A program made the translations under genes and the position numbers. DNA of 64,000 nucleotides, taken from an uncultured Oscillospiraceae bacterium (GTDB lineage Bacteria; Bacillota; Clostridia; Oscillospirales; Oscillospiraceae). The stretch covers positions 1 to 64,000 of the forward strand of contig CANQSJ010000008.1 in the NCBI GenBank assembly GCA_947626495.1, read 5' to 3'. Position 1 is the stretch's first letter. Each line of letters opens with the position of its first letter. Positions 42,996 to 51,142 of this stretch are shown in pieces. The notes below the pieces were generated by a model. It was not told where the DNA came from, did not search any database, and worked only from the letters and a program-made list of their open reading frames with translations.

Positions 42996-43948
42996 GCGAA
43001 CCTCTGATCCGGGCGGAACACCTGGTCAAATATTTCAAGAGCAACGCCGGGCGCATCAAGGCGGTGGACGACGTGTCCTTTGAGATCTACCCCGGCGAGA
43101 CGCTGGCGCTGGTGGGCGAATCCGGCTGCGGCAAGTCCACCCTCGGCCGGCTGATCGTGCGCCTGCTGAAGGCCGATTCCGGCACCGTCACTCTCAACGG
43201 CGTGGATCTGGGGAGCCTGAAGGGCAGCGCGCTGCGCAAGGCGCGGCAGAACATGCAGATCGTCTTCCAGGACCCCTTCTCCTCCCTGGACCCCCACTTC
43301 ACGGTGGGCGAGGTGATCGCCGAGCCGCTGCGGGCGGCCGGCGTGAAGAAGGAAGAGCGCGTCCAGCGCGTCCAGCAGCTGATGCGCCGCGTCGGACTGC
43401 AGGAGGAGGACTACTGGCGGTTCCCCCACCAGTTCTCCGGCGGGCAGCGGCAGCGGATCGGCATCGCCCGCGCGCTGGCCCCGGAACCCCAGCTCATCGT
43501 CTGCGACGAGCCCGTCTCGGCGCTGGACGTGTCCATTCAGGCGCAGATCCTGAACCTGATGCGCAGACTGCAGGCCGAGTCCAAGCTGACCTATCTGTTC
43601 ATCTCCCACGACCTGGCGGTGGTGCGGTACATCTCCAACCGGATCGTGGTCATGTTCCTGGGAAAGCTGTGCGAGATCTGCCCCACGAAGGACGCCTACG
43701 AGCACCCGCTGCACCCCTATACCCGGATGCTGATCGACTCCGCGCCGGAGCCCGACCCGGACTTTGACCGGGAGGACCGGATGCTGCTGCAGGGAGAGCT
43801 GCCCAGTCCCATCAATCCCCCGGCGGGGTGCCGGTTCTGCACCCGCTGCCCCTACGCCACCGACGAGTGCCGTACGGTGGAGCCGGAGATGAAGGACTAC
43901 GGCGGCGGCCGCCTGTGCGCGTGCCACCATCCCCTGCCGCAAAAATAA
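42992..43948 (+). CDS. Oligopeptide ABC transporter ATPase, DppF-type
   Basis: This 318-residue ATPase has [15 protein letters not shown] (Walker A), QFSGGQRQRIGIARAL (signature), LIVCDEPVSALDVS (Walker B) and the C-terminal CRFCTRCPYATDEC motif. Its ATG overlaps the TGA of the DppD-type gene in the ATGA arrangement, which gives tight coupling. Together with DppB, C, D and the binding protein after it, the importer is complete. Confidence 0.93.
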   Translation: MSEPLIRAEHLVKYFKSNAGRIKAVDDVSFEIYPGETLALVGESGCGKSTLGRLIVRLLKADSGTVTLNGVDLGSLKGSALRKARQNMQIVFQDPFSSLDPHFTVGEVIAEPLRAAGVKKEERVQRVQQLMRRVGLQEEDYWRFPHQFSGGQRQRIGIARALAPEPQLIVCDEPVSALDVSIQAQILNLMRRLQAESKLTYLFISHDLAVVRYISNRIVVMFLGKLCEICPTKDAYEHPLHPYTRMLIDSAPEPDPDFDREDRMLLQGELPSPINPPAGCRFCTRCPYATDECRTVEPEMKDYGGGRLCACHHPLPQK

Positions 43949-43959
43949 CATTTGTCAGT

Positions 43960-43986
43960 CACAGCGGCCGAAAACCCTCCGCTGTG
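43960..43986 (+). other. Intergenic stem-loop between ATPase and binding-protein genes
   Basis: CACAGCGG and CCGCTGTG pair around an 11-base loop with no T tract. Such hairpins often shield the mRNA end so that the binding protein can be made in excess over the membrane parts. Confidence 0.5.
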
Positions 43987-44025
43987 CAAATAAAAACGCC
44001 TCTGGCGAGAAAGTGAGACAACCCT

Positions 44026-45663
44026 ATGAAGATGAAAAGGATCCTTGCGATTCTCCTCGTTCTGACGCTGTGCGTCAGCATGCTGGCTGCGTGCGGCCAG
44101 AGCGGGAAGACCGACACCCCCTCCGACAGTCAGACGGAGACCGACGCCCCCGCGGACGCCGAGGGCGGCGAATCCGAGGCCGAGGCCGAGGCTGACGCCG
44201 GCGAGGCCGAGACCGAAGGCGAGGCTGAGGCGGAAGCCGACGCCGGCGCGGTCATTCCCGTGGAAGACGAGACCACGCTGAAGACGGTCGCCATCATGAC
44301 CTCCGAGCACTTCACCCCGCTGGTCAACGGCAACGGCGACAAGCACGTGTTCCACGCGCTGTTTGACTGCCTGTTCATGTTCGACAACGACGGCAACCCC
44401 GTGCCCATGCTGGCTGAGTCCTTCACCCAGGACGGCCTCGACGTCACCATCAAGATGCGCGAGGACGCCACCTTTGCCGACGGCACCCCCGTCAAGGCCA
44501 GCGACGTGGTATTCTCCTACAATACGACCCTGGAGGATCCCACGCTCATGTACAACATGACCATGTTCTTCACCGCCTGCGAGGCCGTGAGCGATTACGA
44601 GGTCAAGTTCACCCTGGCCAACAGCTACTGCAAGTGGCAGAACCTGCTGGCCGAGCTGCTGTACATCGTTGAGGAGGCCACCTACGACAAGTCCAACGAC
44701 TACACCGATACCGCCCCCGGCGGCTCCGGCGCCTATGTTCTGGACCATCAGGACAGCGCCGGCACGGTCTATCTGACCGCCCGCGACGACTATTGGCGCT
44801 GCACGCCGGACTTCAAGAACGTGGAAGTCTACGCCAACATGGACGACGCCACCGAGCTGATCTCCCTGCAGACCGGCGAGCTGGATCTGGCGCCGCAGAT
44901 TGGTCTGGCCACCTACACCCAGGCCAAGAACGTCGACGGCCTGACCGCCATTGCCTTTGACGGCTGGTCGACCATGGGCCTCATGACCTTCGTGGGCGAC
45001 AATGAATTCCGCCAGGCGATTTTCCACGGCATCGACCGCCAGACCATTCTGGACATCTGCAACGAGGGCAACGGCTCTCCCTCCACCAACTTCTTCGCGC
45101 CGAAGGTAGTGGGCGTCTACACCGACGCGGTGCCGTTCACGGGCTATGACCCCGAGCTGGCCAAGGAGTGCCTGGCCAAGTCCACCGCCGACCTGTCCGC
45201 GACCTACACCATCTCCGTCTTTGACGACGACTCCGCTGCCGTCGCCCAGTGCATCCAGCAGGATATGGCCGCTCTCGGCATCAACATGCAGGTCGAGCAG
45301 ATCGACACCAACACTTGGTTCGACAGACTGATGGCCGGCACCCTGGAGTTCGGTCTGACGGCGATGGCGACGGATATGGTCGGTCTGGAGGACATGATCT
45401 CCATGTTCGACCCGGATGCCGGCTATCCCTTCCCCCTGTCCGACAAGCTGCTGGAGATGGTCAAGACCGCTCCCTATATCCCCGACGACAACGAGCGCTA
45501 CGATGCGATGATCGAGCTGATCAACCAGCTGCTGGTTGAGTGCCAGTGGACCCCGCTGTACGACACCCCCATGTACATGGCTTACAACAGCCGTGTGACG
45601 AACATCAACGACTGCGGTGCCGGTACCTGCGTGTTCTACTTCGCCGACATGAAGCTTGCGTAA
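44026..45663 (+). CDS. Oligopeptide-binding lipoprotein of the ABC transporter (SBP family 5)
   Basis: This 545-residue protein has a lipoprotein signal (ILAILLVLTLCVSMLAACG) with the lipid-attachment Cys in LAAC. A linker of about 50 residues very rich in Ala and Glu (SEAEAEADAGEAETEG) follows, then the family-5 binding domain (AESFTQDGLDVTIKMREDATFADGTPVKASDVVFSY). It captures the substrate outside the membrane and passes it to the Dpp-type channel. The placement after the ATPase genes, behind a stem-loop, allows separate expression. The ribosome-binding site is weak (AAAGTGAG). Confidence 0.93.
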   Translation: MKMKRILAILLVLTLCVSMLAACGQSGKTDTPSDSQTETDAPADAEGGESEAEAEADAGEAETEGEAEAEADAGAVIPVEDETTLKTVAIMTSEHFTPLVNGNGDKHVFHALFDCLFMFDNDGNPVPMLAESFTQDGLDVTIKMREDATFADGTPVKASDVVFSYNTTLEDPTLMYNMTMFFTACEAVSDYEVKFTLANSYCKWQNLLAELLYIVEEATYDKSNDYTDTAPGGSGAYVLDHQDSAGTVYLTARDDYWRCTPDFKNVEVYANMDDATELISLQTGELDLAPQIGLATYTQAKNVDGLTAIAFDGWSTMGLMTFVGDNEFRQAIFHGIDRQTILDICNEGNGSPSTNFFAPKVVGVYTDAVPFTGYDPELAKECLAKSTADLSATYTISVFDDDSAAVAQCIQQDMAALGINMQVEQIDTNTWFDRLMAGTLEFGLTAMATDMVGLEDMISMFDPDAGYPFPLSDKLLEMVKTAPYIPDDNERYDAMIELINQLLVECQWTPLYDTPMYMAYNSRVTNINDCGAGTCVFYFADMKLA

Positions 45664-45687
45664 TAATCCCAAATTCACACACAAAGA

Positions 45688-45722
45688 CCCCGCCGGACCT
45701 TCGGGCCCGGCGGGGCGTTTTT
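45688..45722 (+). terminator. Terminator of the peptide-transport operon
   Basis: CCCCGCCGG and CCGGCGGGG pair around a ten-base loop and are followed by GCGTTTTT, 25 bases after the stop codon. Confidence 0.88.
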
Positions 45723-45741
45723 CTGTTTTTCCGGCGGCGGA

Positions 45742-46359
45742 TCAGTGGATGAAGTTCAACCGCTGGAAGGGCTCCTTTTCCGGCAGGCCGTATTTTTCCC
45801 GGCCCAGGGCGATGCTCTTCATGAGGAAGGCCATGTTCCGCGCCAGCGTGCGCATGGTCTGCCGGCCCTCCACGTCCTGCTCCGCCTCGCCGGGGGTCAT
45901 GCCGTGGATGCCGTTCCAGTACTGGCTGGAGGCCACGGGCATGCCGGAGATAGTGAAGTACTTGTTCAGCTCGTCGAAGGTGGCCGTGATGCCGCCCCGG
46001 CGGGCCGTCACCACGCAGGCCCCCACCTTCATGGTCTTGTCGAAGCCGGTGCTGTAAAAGATCCTGTCCAGCAGCGCGATGAGAGTGGCGTTGGCGGAGG
46101 CGTAATAGACCGGGCTGGCCACCACCAGGCCGTCGCTGACCTGGAACACCGGCGCCAGCTCGTTGACAATGTCGTCGAAGGCGCACTTGCCCGTCCTGCC
46201 ACAAGAGCCGCAGGCGATGCAGCCGCGGATATCCCGGCCGCCCACCTGGACAGTCTGCACCTCGATCCCCTCCTGGGCGAATACCGCCTCCATCTCCCCC
46301 AGGGCGACGGCGGTGTTGCCGTTCTTCCGGGGACTGCCGTTGAGCATCAAAACCTTCAT
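45742..46359 (-). CDS. Flavodoxin-fold iron-sulfur flavoprotein (NAD(P)H-dependent FMN reductase type)
   Basis: This 205-residue protein starts with MLNGSPRKNGNTAVAL, the FMN phosphate-binding loop of NADPH-dependent FMN reductases. CIACGSCGRTGKC follows, a compact Cys motif like that of archaeal and clostridial iron-sulfur flavoproteins, and then VVASPVYYASANATLIALLDR, which binds the flavin ring. It probably moves electrons between FMN and a [4Fe-4S] cluster; the partner is unknown. It stands alone on the minus strand between two terminators. Confidence 0.85.
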   Translation of the reverse strand: MKVLMLNGSPRKNGNTAVALGEMEAVFAQEGIEVQTVQVGGRDIRGCIACGSCGRTGKCAFDDIVNELAPVFQVSDGLVVASPVYYASANATLIALLDRIFYSTGFDKTMKVGACVVTARRGGITATFDELNKYFTISGMPVASSQYWNGIHGMTPGEAEQDVEGRQTMRTLARNMAFLMKSIALGREKYGLPEKEPFQRLNFIH

Positions 46360-46461
46360 CTCTACGCGCTCCTTTTTTCTCGTGTTATCCGGCCCATCCC
46401 CCGCCCCCGCGGGACCCGCCGTACTTGCATGATACCGCCGCTTTCGCCCCCTGTCAACAAG

Positions 46462-46512
46462 AAAGATCCGCTCTCCGGGGGAGGAGAGCGGATTGTGTTA
46501 TGTTAACTTCTT
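46462..46512 (-). repeat. Intergenic repeat, copy 2, containing the terminator of the recombinase gene
   Basis: GATCCGCTCTCC and GGAGAGCGGAT pair around six bases and, on the minus strand, run into TCTTTCTT. The flank TTATGTTAACTTCTT matches copy 1 at 2717-2765 and begins right after the stop codon of the gene ending at 46511. Confidence 0.65.
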
Positions 46513-47353
46513 ATACTTCCCAGCCGATCGTCAGCTGTTCCTCGTCCAGCTGGCGTTCCAGGGCCTGATCAACCAGCAGGGCGACATTGTCCTCAATGGC
46601 CTTGCGGCCGGCGAGATACAGCCGCCGCAGGCAGCGAGGACTGCCCTTCTCCACCGGGATCTTGGCGACCGCGCAGAGATTGCGGATCGCGCTGGTCACA
46701 TAGGTCCGGCTCATGGGGGTGTTATCCTTGGTGAGGAAAATCGGTCCGCGATAGATGCCCTGCCGCTCGGCGAAGGCCAGCAGCTCCTTGCGGACGCAGC
46801 CCGGCAAGCGGATGTTGCGCCGGGAATTGCCCTCACCCACCGTCACCTGGCCGGCGGTCACGGACTCCACCGTCACCTTATCCAGCTCCTGGACGGGCAT
46901 GTCGGCGCTGGCAAAAAGCTTGACGAGAAGGTACACCTTCTCGCGGCCAAGCAGCTTCGCCACCTGCAGCAGATGGCGATATTCCGCGCGGCTCAGCTCC
47001 GGATGCAGCTTCGCCTCGGTCTCCAGCGTATCCGCCAGCTGATACTCCCGATGGCCCATGTACGCCACATACGTATTCGCCACGGAGAGCACCAGATTCA
47101 CCGTCCGCGGCGCATAGCCCGCCGCCAGCAGGGCCTCCCGGCACTGGCGCAGCGTACCCCGACGGATCTTCCGGTCCTCGGGCAGGACCTCGGCCAGGTG
47201 CTCCAAGCTGCGGCGATACCGTTCCACAGTCTCGGGCGCGCGGCCCTTGGCCGCAAGATCCGCCAAAAACCGCTCGCCGTCCGCCTCGGTCATGGGCACC
47301 CCGGCCTCACGAGCGCGGCCCTGTTGGCGCGGCCTCAGTTCCAGTACGTCCAT
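46511..47353 (-). CDS. Degenerate tyrosine recombinase-like protein
   Basis: This protein of about 280 residues keeps the tyrosine-recombinase plan: an N-terminal helical core-binding domain (ETVERYRRSLEHLAEVLPED) and a catalytic-fold domain. The active-site residues are lost. The first Arg region reads LFASADMPVQELDKVTVE where an active enzyme has STGARAGELSAITVE; the HxxR box reads PRCLRRLY instead of PHNLRHLF; and there is no Tyr near the C-terminus. It follows the surface-protein gene by about 60 bases and may be co-transcribed with it. It could bind recombination sites without cutting them, acting as a regulator of inversion, or be a decaying gene. The ATG at 47353 fits AAAGGGGG better than the one at 47359. 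Confidence 0.7.
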   Translation of the reverse strand: MDVLELRPRQQGRAREAGVPMTEADGERFLADLAAKGRAPETVERYRRSLEHLAEVLPEDRKIRRGTLRQCREALLAAGYAPRTVNLVLSVANTYVAYMGHREYQLADTLETEAKLHPELSRAEYRHLLQVAKLLGREKVYLLVKLFASADMPVQELDKVTVESVTAGQVTVGEGNSRRNIRLPGCVRKELLAFAERQGIYRGPIFLTKDNTPMSRTYVTSAIRNLCAVAKIPVEKGSPRCLRRLYLAGRKAIEDNVALLVDQALERQLDEEQLTIGWEV

Positions 47354-47373
47354 GGTCATCCCCCTTTTGGAAA

Positions 47374-47397
47374 GGGAGCAGGGTTTCCCCTGCTCCC
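47374..47397 (-). terminator. Hairpin between the surface-protein and degenerate recombinase genes
   Basis: GGGAGCAGGG and CCCTGCTCCC pair around TTTC. Read on the minus strand the sequence after it is TTTCCAAAA, a modest T tract, so it may only partly stop transcription of the surface-protein gene. Confidence 0.55.
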
Positions 47398-47416
47398 CGT
47401 TTGCATTGGTGTGAAA

Positions 47417-50400
47417 TTACTTGACGGGCTTGTAGTCCTTGTAATCGCCCTGGGCGGAGGTGTAGGTGCACATGCCCTGGTGACCGTTGCTGCGGGTCTC
47501 GAACCAGCCCCACTGACCGGTCAGCTCGTCATTGACCTCCCACCAGCCGGTGCGCATGCGGCCCTGGGTGCCCTTGTCGTTGCTTTCCTCCAGGTAGTAC
47601 CAGCCGTCGCCCCAATCGTCCACGATGTGGATGAAGCCGGTGTCCATGGTGCCGTCCGCGCCCATGTGATACCACAGATTCTTGGACTTGACCCACTTGT
47701 TGACGACCAGCTCACCGTCCTCGTAGTAGTAGTAAGTGCCGTCCTCGGCCTGGGCCCAGCCCTTGCCGCCCTCAGGGGCCTCGGGGATCTCGGGCTCGGT
47801 AGCAGCCTCGGTCAGACCCTTCACCGCAGACTCAAGAGCCTCGATGGCATTCGCAATCTCCTCGGTGGTGGCGTCATCGCCCAGCGCCTTGGCGGCGGTG
47901 ATGGCGTCCTCGACAGCCTTCACGGAATCCTCGGTGTACTTGCTGGGATCGGCGATGGCAGCCTCGGCAGCCTCGATGGCGGCGGCCAGGTCGTCGGCGT
48001 CAACCTTCTTCACCAGTCCGGCGACAGCCTTATTCAGGTTCTCGGCGGCATTGGTCAGCGCCGCCTGCGTAGGATTCTCCATGGCCAGGACGGACTCGGC
48101 AGTGGCCAGAGCGTTCTCAAGGGCCTTCACGGACTCCTCGGTATACTGATCCTTGTCAGCCAGCTTCTCCTGGGCGGCCTTGATGGAATTCTCAAGATCG
48201 GTCTTGTCAACCTCACCCAGCTCTACCAGGCCGTCGATGGCAGCCTGGATCTCGGCGATAGCCGCCTCGACCTCAGACAGCAGCTTGCCATCCGCCCAAC
48301 CGTTGGTAGTATACTTGCCGGGAACCAGGTCGCTCAGCTTGCCCAAAGAGTCAAAGGTGTAAGTACCAGTGCCTTCCGGCTTCTTAGTGAAGTCTTTCGT
48401 AATAATGTCATTGGCATCCTTCCAGAGTGCCTTGAACTCAGTGGTAGAGGCAGCCAGGGGGGTCAGATAGCCGCACCACTTGCAGAGCTCCTTAAGCTTC
48501 GCGACAGCATTGTTCTCGTTCGTGGCGCTGTCAGCCAGAGAGGCATTGGTAATCAGTGCGTTGAGCTCGCCGGCAATGGCCTTGATGTGCGCGAGGGTCA
48601 GGGCCACAGTCGCCTCGCCGAGGTGCTGATTCTTGGCCTCATCGGTAAGGTCATAGTCGGTCTCGATCAGGGCGTTGGCAGCCGCCACCACGTCCCCGAG
48701 GGCCTCAGCATGGGACCACTCGGTGATGGACTTGACGGTCAGCTTCGCCGTGTCGATCACATCGAACGCGAGATCATCGTCCGAAACCTCGTATTTGGAG
48801 CACTGGAGCTCGATCGTGCCGTTCTCGCCGGCCTTCAGAAGGTCATTGAGTGCGTTGTCAGCAACAGTAAGCGTGAAGCTAGAAGGATTCGCGCCGTGAG
48901 TGGCCTCTCCGTAAAAAGCCTTTCCGCCGACCTTCGCGACCACGCGGAAGCTGAACTGGTCCGCCCCAACCTCGATCGCCTCTTCCGGCGTCACGGTGAT
49001 CGTCGTGCCGGTGGCCAGGGTGCCCCACTTGCCGTCCGGGTTGTATCTGCTGCTACCGATCAGCTTGTCGGAGGTCTTATTGAATTTGTCGATGTCGGTG
49101 GAGCCGGCCGTGAACGCATAGGTCACGCTCTCGATCGTGGCATCGGGCTTCTCGGGGTCCGGCGCCTCGACCTCCTCGAAGGTGAACGACTTGGAGTCGA
49201 CCAGCTTGTAAAGCTTATTGCTGTCCTTCACTTCGTAGATATAGACGGTCAGGGTGTCGCCTTCTGCGAAGTTGTCGTTGGAACTGGAGCCATCGCCGGT
49301 GTTGTAGACCTCTACGTCCTTGGCGACCCACAGGCCTGCATCCTGATTCGTACCGGCAGCCCACTGCGCATGCACAACGGTTTCACTAGCTGCTTTATAG
49401 CTCAATTCCAGAACACCGGCATCCGTAGGATCCGCATCCGTGGTACCTTCATTGGCATATTCATCAGTCTTACCGGCGATCCACTTGGTATTGCCGGCTT
49501 TATCCGTGATCTTCCAGGTGATGGAGTACGTGTGGCCGTCCAGCTTCATTTGTTCGCCGGCCACTTCGTTAAACTTCGTTGCGGTCAGGGTGACCTTCGC
49601 AGTCGCCTCACCGATGGTGCCTGTGATCTCCTTGATCTTCACAGTGGGGTTAGCGGGCGTTTCGACCATGGCGTCTTCAAGAGCCTTGATGGCCGCGACG
49701 ACCTCATAGCGGGTCTTATCGTACTTGAAGGGGATGAAGCCGTCAGACTTCTCCATCAAGCCTTCCAGCGCGGTCTTCTTCGCGGAGATGGTGTCGGCAA
49801 AAAGATACTTATCTCCCTTCTGCTCGTCCTTGAGGATGGCTTCGGCCTTCGCCAGAGCGGCCTCGGCGCTGGTCTTCTCCGCCTCGCCGGGCTTGCCGGC
49901 AGCCTGCTCCAGGACCAGAGCGTCCAGGATGGCGTAGACGACAGCCTTGTAGTCGGAGTACGTCACTTTGGTGCCCTTCGTGACATAGGCGTTCACCGCG
50001 TCAATGGCGGCCTGCAGCTTCGCCAGGTAATCGGCGGAATAGGCCTGCGCCCAGAAAGGATCGTCGGAGAGGTCGTATCCCGTCCCGTCGAGCTTGATCG
50101 CGGGAATGGTGACGCTCTCAGATTTATAAGTCAACACAGCGGGGCTATCCGACTTATCGGTATTCCACAGGAAATGCTGCAGGCCCGCAGTCGTCATGTT
50201 GGTGCTGTCAACCTTATCGGTAACATTCGTGGCGCTCCACGTGCCCAGCTCAGTGGCCTTGGCCTCAACCGACGTACTGGTCACGGGGTAGTCCACAGGC
50301 TTGCCGTCGATGGCTTCCAGCATGTCCTTTGCCTCGGCATAGACCTCCTCAAAGGTCTTGTTGGTCCCGTCGGCTACCAGCTCGTCCTTGAAGGGGTCAT

Positions 50401-50818
50401 TCTCCACGGGATCCTCGGCATATTTGGCCAGATCGGGAAGCGCGATCGGGTTCTGGTCCATCTTGCCGCCGTCCAGATACACGCCGCCGGCCTTGATCTT
50501 GGCCTCGATCGCCGCGGCGTCCTCGACCGCCTTCTTCAGAGCATAGTGAGCGTCCTTGTTGACAATACCCAGAGCAACCAGCAGGGGCTCGTCAACCGCG
50601 ACGGTCTCAGGCTCGTCGACGGCAGCCGCCTCGGGAGCGTCAGCCGCTTCCTCCGCAGGCTCCGCCTCAGCCTCGGTCTCCTCGGCCTCGGCCGCGGGGG
50701 CCTCGACCTCGGCAGCAGGCTCATCAGCACTAACAGGCTCGTCAGCCGCGAAGGCCGGGACGCACAGAGACAGAGCCATGATCAGCGCCATGAGCATGCT
50801 GAGTACACGTTTTGTCAT
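47417..50818 (-). CDS. Large secreted surface protein with FIVAR-like and cell-wall-binding repeats
   Basis: This protein of about 1,133 residues starts at 50818 (AGGAGG ten bases upstream) with a signal peptide (VLSMLMALIMALSLCVPAFA). A stretch rich in Ala, Glu and Pro (about residues 25-75) follows, then a long region of beta-rich domains alternating with helical FIVAR-like modules (for example YTEESVKALENALATAESVL and YTEDSVKAVEDAITAAKAL). The C-terminal 110 residues form aromatic cell-wall-binding repeats (GTYYYYEDGELVVNKWV, GWYYLEESNDKGTQGRMRTGWWE). It would be displayed on the cell surface, possibly as an adhesin. Base composition is less GC-rich than in the flanking genes. Its upstream region appears invertible, so expression is probably phase-variable. 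Confidence 0.85.
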   Translation of the reverse strand: MTKRVLSMLMALIMALSLCVPAFAADEPVSADEPAAEVEAPAAEAEETEAEAEPAEEAADAPEAAAVDEPETVAVDEPLLVALGIVNKDAHYALKKAVEDAAAIEAKIKAGGVYLDGGKMDQNPIALPDLAKYAEDPVENDPFKDELVADGTNKTFEEVYAEAKDMLEAIDGKPVDYPVTSTSVEAKATELGTWSATNVTDKVDSTNMTTAGLQHFLWNTDKSDSPAVLTYKSESVTIPAIKLDGTGYDLSDDPFWAQAYSADYLAKLQAAIDAVNAYVTKGTKVTYSDYKAVVYAILDALVLEQAAGKPGEAEKTSAEAALAKAEAILKDEQKGDKYLFADTISAKKTALEGLMEKSDGFIPFKYDKTRYEVVAAIKALEDAMVETPANPTVKIKEITGTIGEATAKVTLTATKFNEVAGEQMKLDGHTYSITWKITDKAGNTKWIAGKTDEYANEGTTDADPTDAGVLELSYKAASETVVHAQWAAGTNQDAGLWVAKDVEVYNTGDGSSSNDNFAEGDTLTVYIYEVKDSNKLYKLVDSKSFTFEEVEAPDPEKPDATIESVTYAFTAGSTDIDKFNKTSDKLIGSSRYNPDGKWGTLATGTTITVTPEEAIEVGADQFSFRVVAKVGGKAFYGEATHGANPSSFTLTVADNALNDLLKAGENGTIELQCSKYEVSDDDLAFDVIDTAKLTVKSITEWSHAEALGDVVAAANALIETDYDLTDEAKNQHLGEATVALTLAHIKAIAGELNALITNASLADSATNENNAVAKLKELCKWCGYLTPLAASTTEFKALWKDANDIITKDFTKKPEGTGTYTFDSLGKLSDLVPGKYTTNGWADGKLLSEVEAAIAEIQAAIDGLVELGEVDKTDLENSIKAAQEKLADKDQYTEESVKALENALATAESVLAMENPTQAALTNAAENLNKAVAGLVKKVDADDLAAAIEAAEAAIADPSKYTEDSVKAVEDAITAAKALGDDATTEEIANAIEALESAVKGLTEAATEPEIPEAPEGGKGWAQAEDGTYYYYEDGELVVNKWVKSKNLWYHMGADGTMDTGFIHIVDDWGDGWYYLEESNDKGTQGRMRTGWWEVNDELTGQWGWFETRSNGHQGMCTYTSAQGDYKDYKPVK

Positions 50819-50859
50819 TGTTTGATGTCCTCCTAATAATATAGTTTTTCGAGCCCTTC

Positions 50860-50887
50860 TCACCATAGAATTCACAATCTGTGGTAT
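50860..50887. repeat. Left inverted recombination site (IRL)
   Basis: This 28-base stretch matches the reverse complement of the right site at 24 of 28 positions. It has the layout of a tyrosine-recombinase site: two inverted arms (an imperfect ACCATAGA and TCTGTGGTAT) around a short spacer of about eight bases. It lies about 42 bases upstream of the surface-protein start codon, inside what would be its leader. Confidence 0.75.
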
Positions 50888-51111
50888 CGGCGCTTGGGCG
50901 AAGGCACTAATTTTCTCATTTGAGCGAGATTTGGACGGCTGAGACCCGAAAAAAGCGCGCGACGACACGCTTGCGGCTCTTTGACAGAGCCTCAAGCGCC
51001 TTTGGTATGTAAAAAATCAAACTTTTTTTGAAAATCCCCTTGCTTTTTTAAGGGAAGCGGGCTATAATCATCCTCGTAAAGCTGGGCTCGGAGGAATTAA
51101 TTTCCGTGTAC
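50888..51111. other. Predicted invertible segment (promoter switch), shown in the OFF orientation
   Basis: This 224-base segment lies between the two inverted sites. It holds one good promoter, pointing right and thus away from the surface-protein gene, and an internal hairpin at 50968-50998 (CGCTTG-GGCTCT type). No comparable promoter is visible on the minus strand of the segment or in the 42 bases between IRL and the gene. Inversion would place the -10 element at about 50931-50936 and give a leader of about 105 bases for the surface-protein mRNA. Confidence 0.75.
51040..51068 (+). promoter_or_regulatory. Promoter inside the invertible segment
   Basis: TTGCTT and a perfect TATAAT are separated by 17 bases. 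It reads rightward into the right inverted site, whose hairpin is followed by six T residues. In this orientation it would make only a short RNA of about 70 bases. Confidence 0.75.
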
Positions 51112-51139
51112 ATACCACAGAATGTGAATTCTGTGGTAT
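51112..51139 (+). repeat. Right inverted recombination site (IRR), also a terminator
   Basis: The arm ATACCACAGAAT and its perfect 12-bp complement flank GTGA. The site is followed by TTTTTT, so for rightward transcription it is a rho-independent terminator that would stop the OFF-state transcript. In the leftward direction there is no T tract. The stop codon of the intact recombinase lies three bases to the right. Confidence 0.85.
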
Positions 51140-51142
51140 TTT

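Noticed and set aside
46493-50836. 1,447-residue plus-strand ORF over the surface-protein gene
   Set aside because: Antisense shadow; the minus strand has the signal peptide, ribosome-binding site, FIVAR-like modules and cell-wall-binding repeats.
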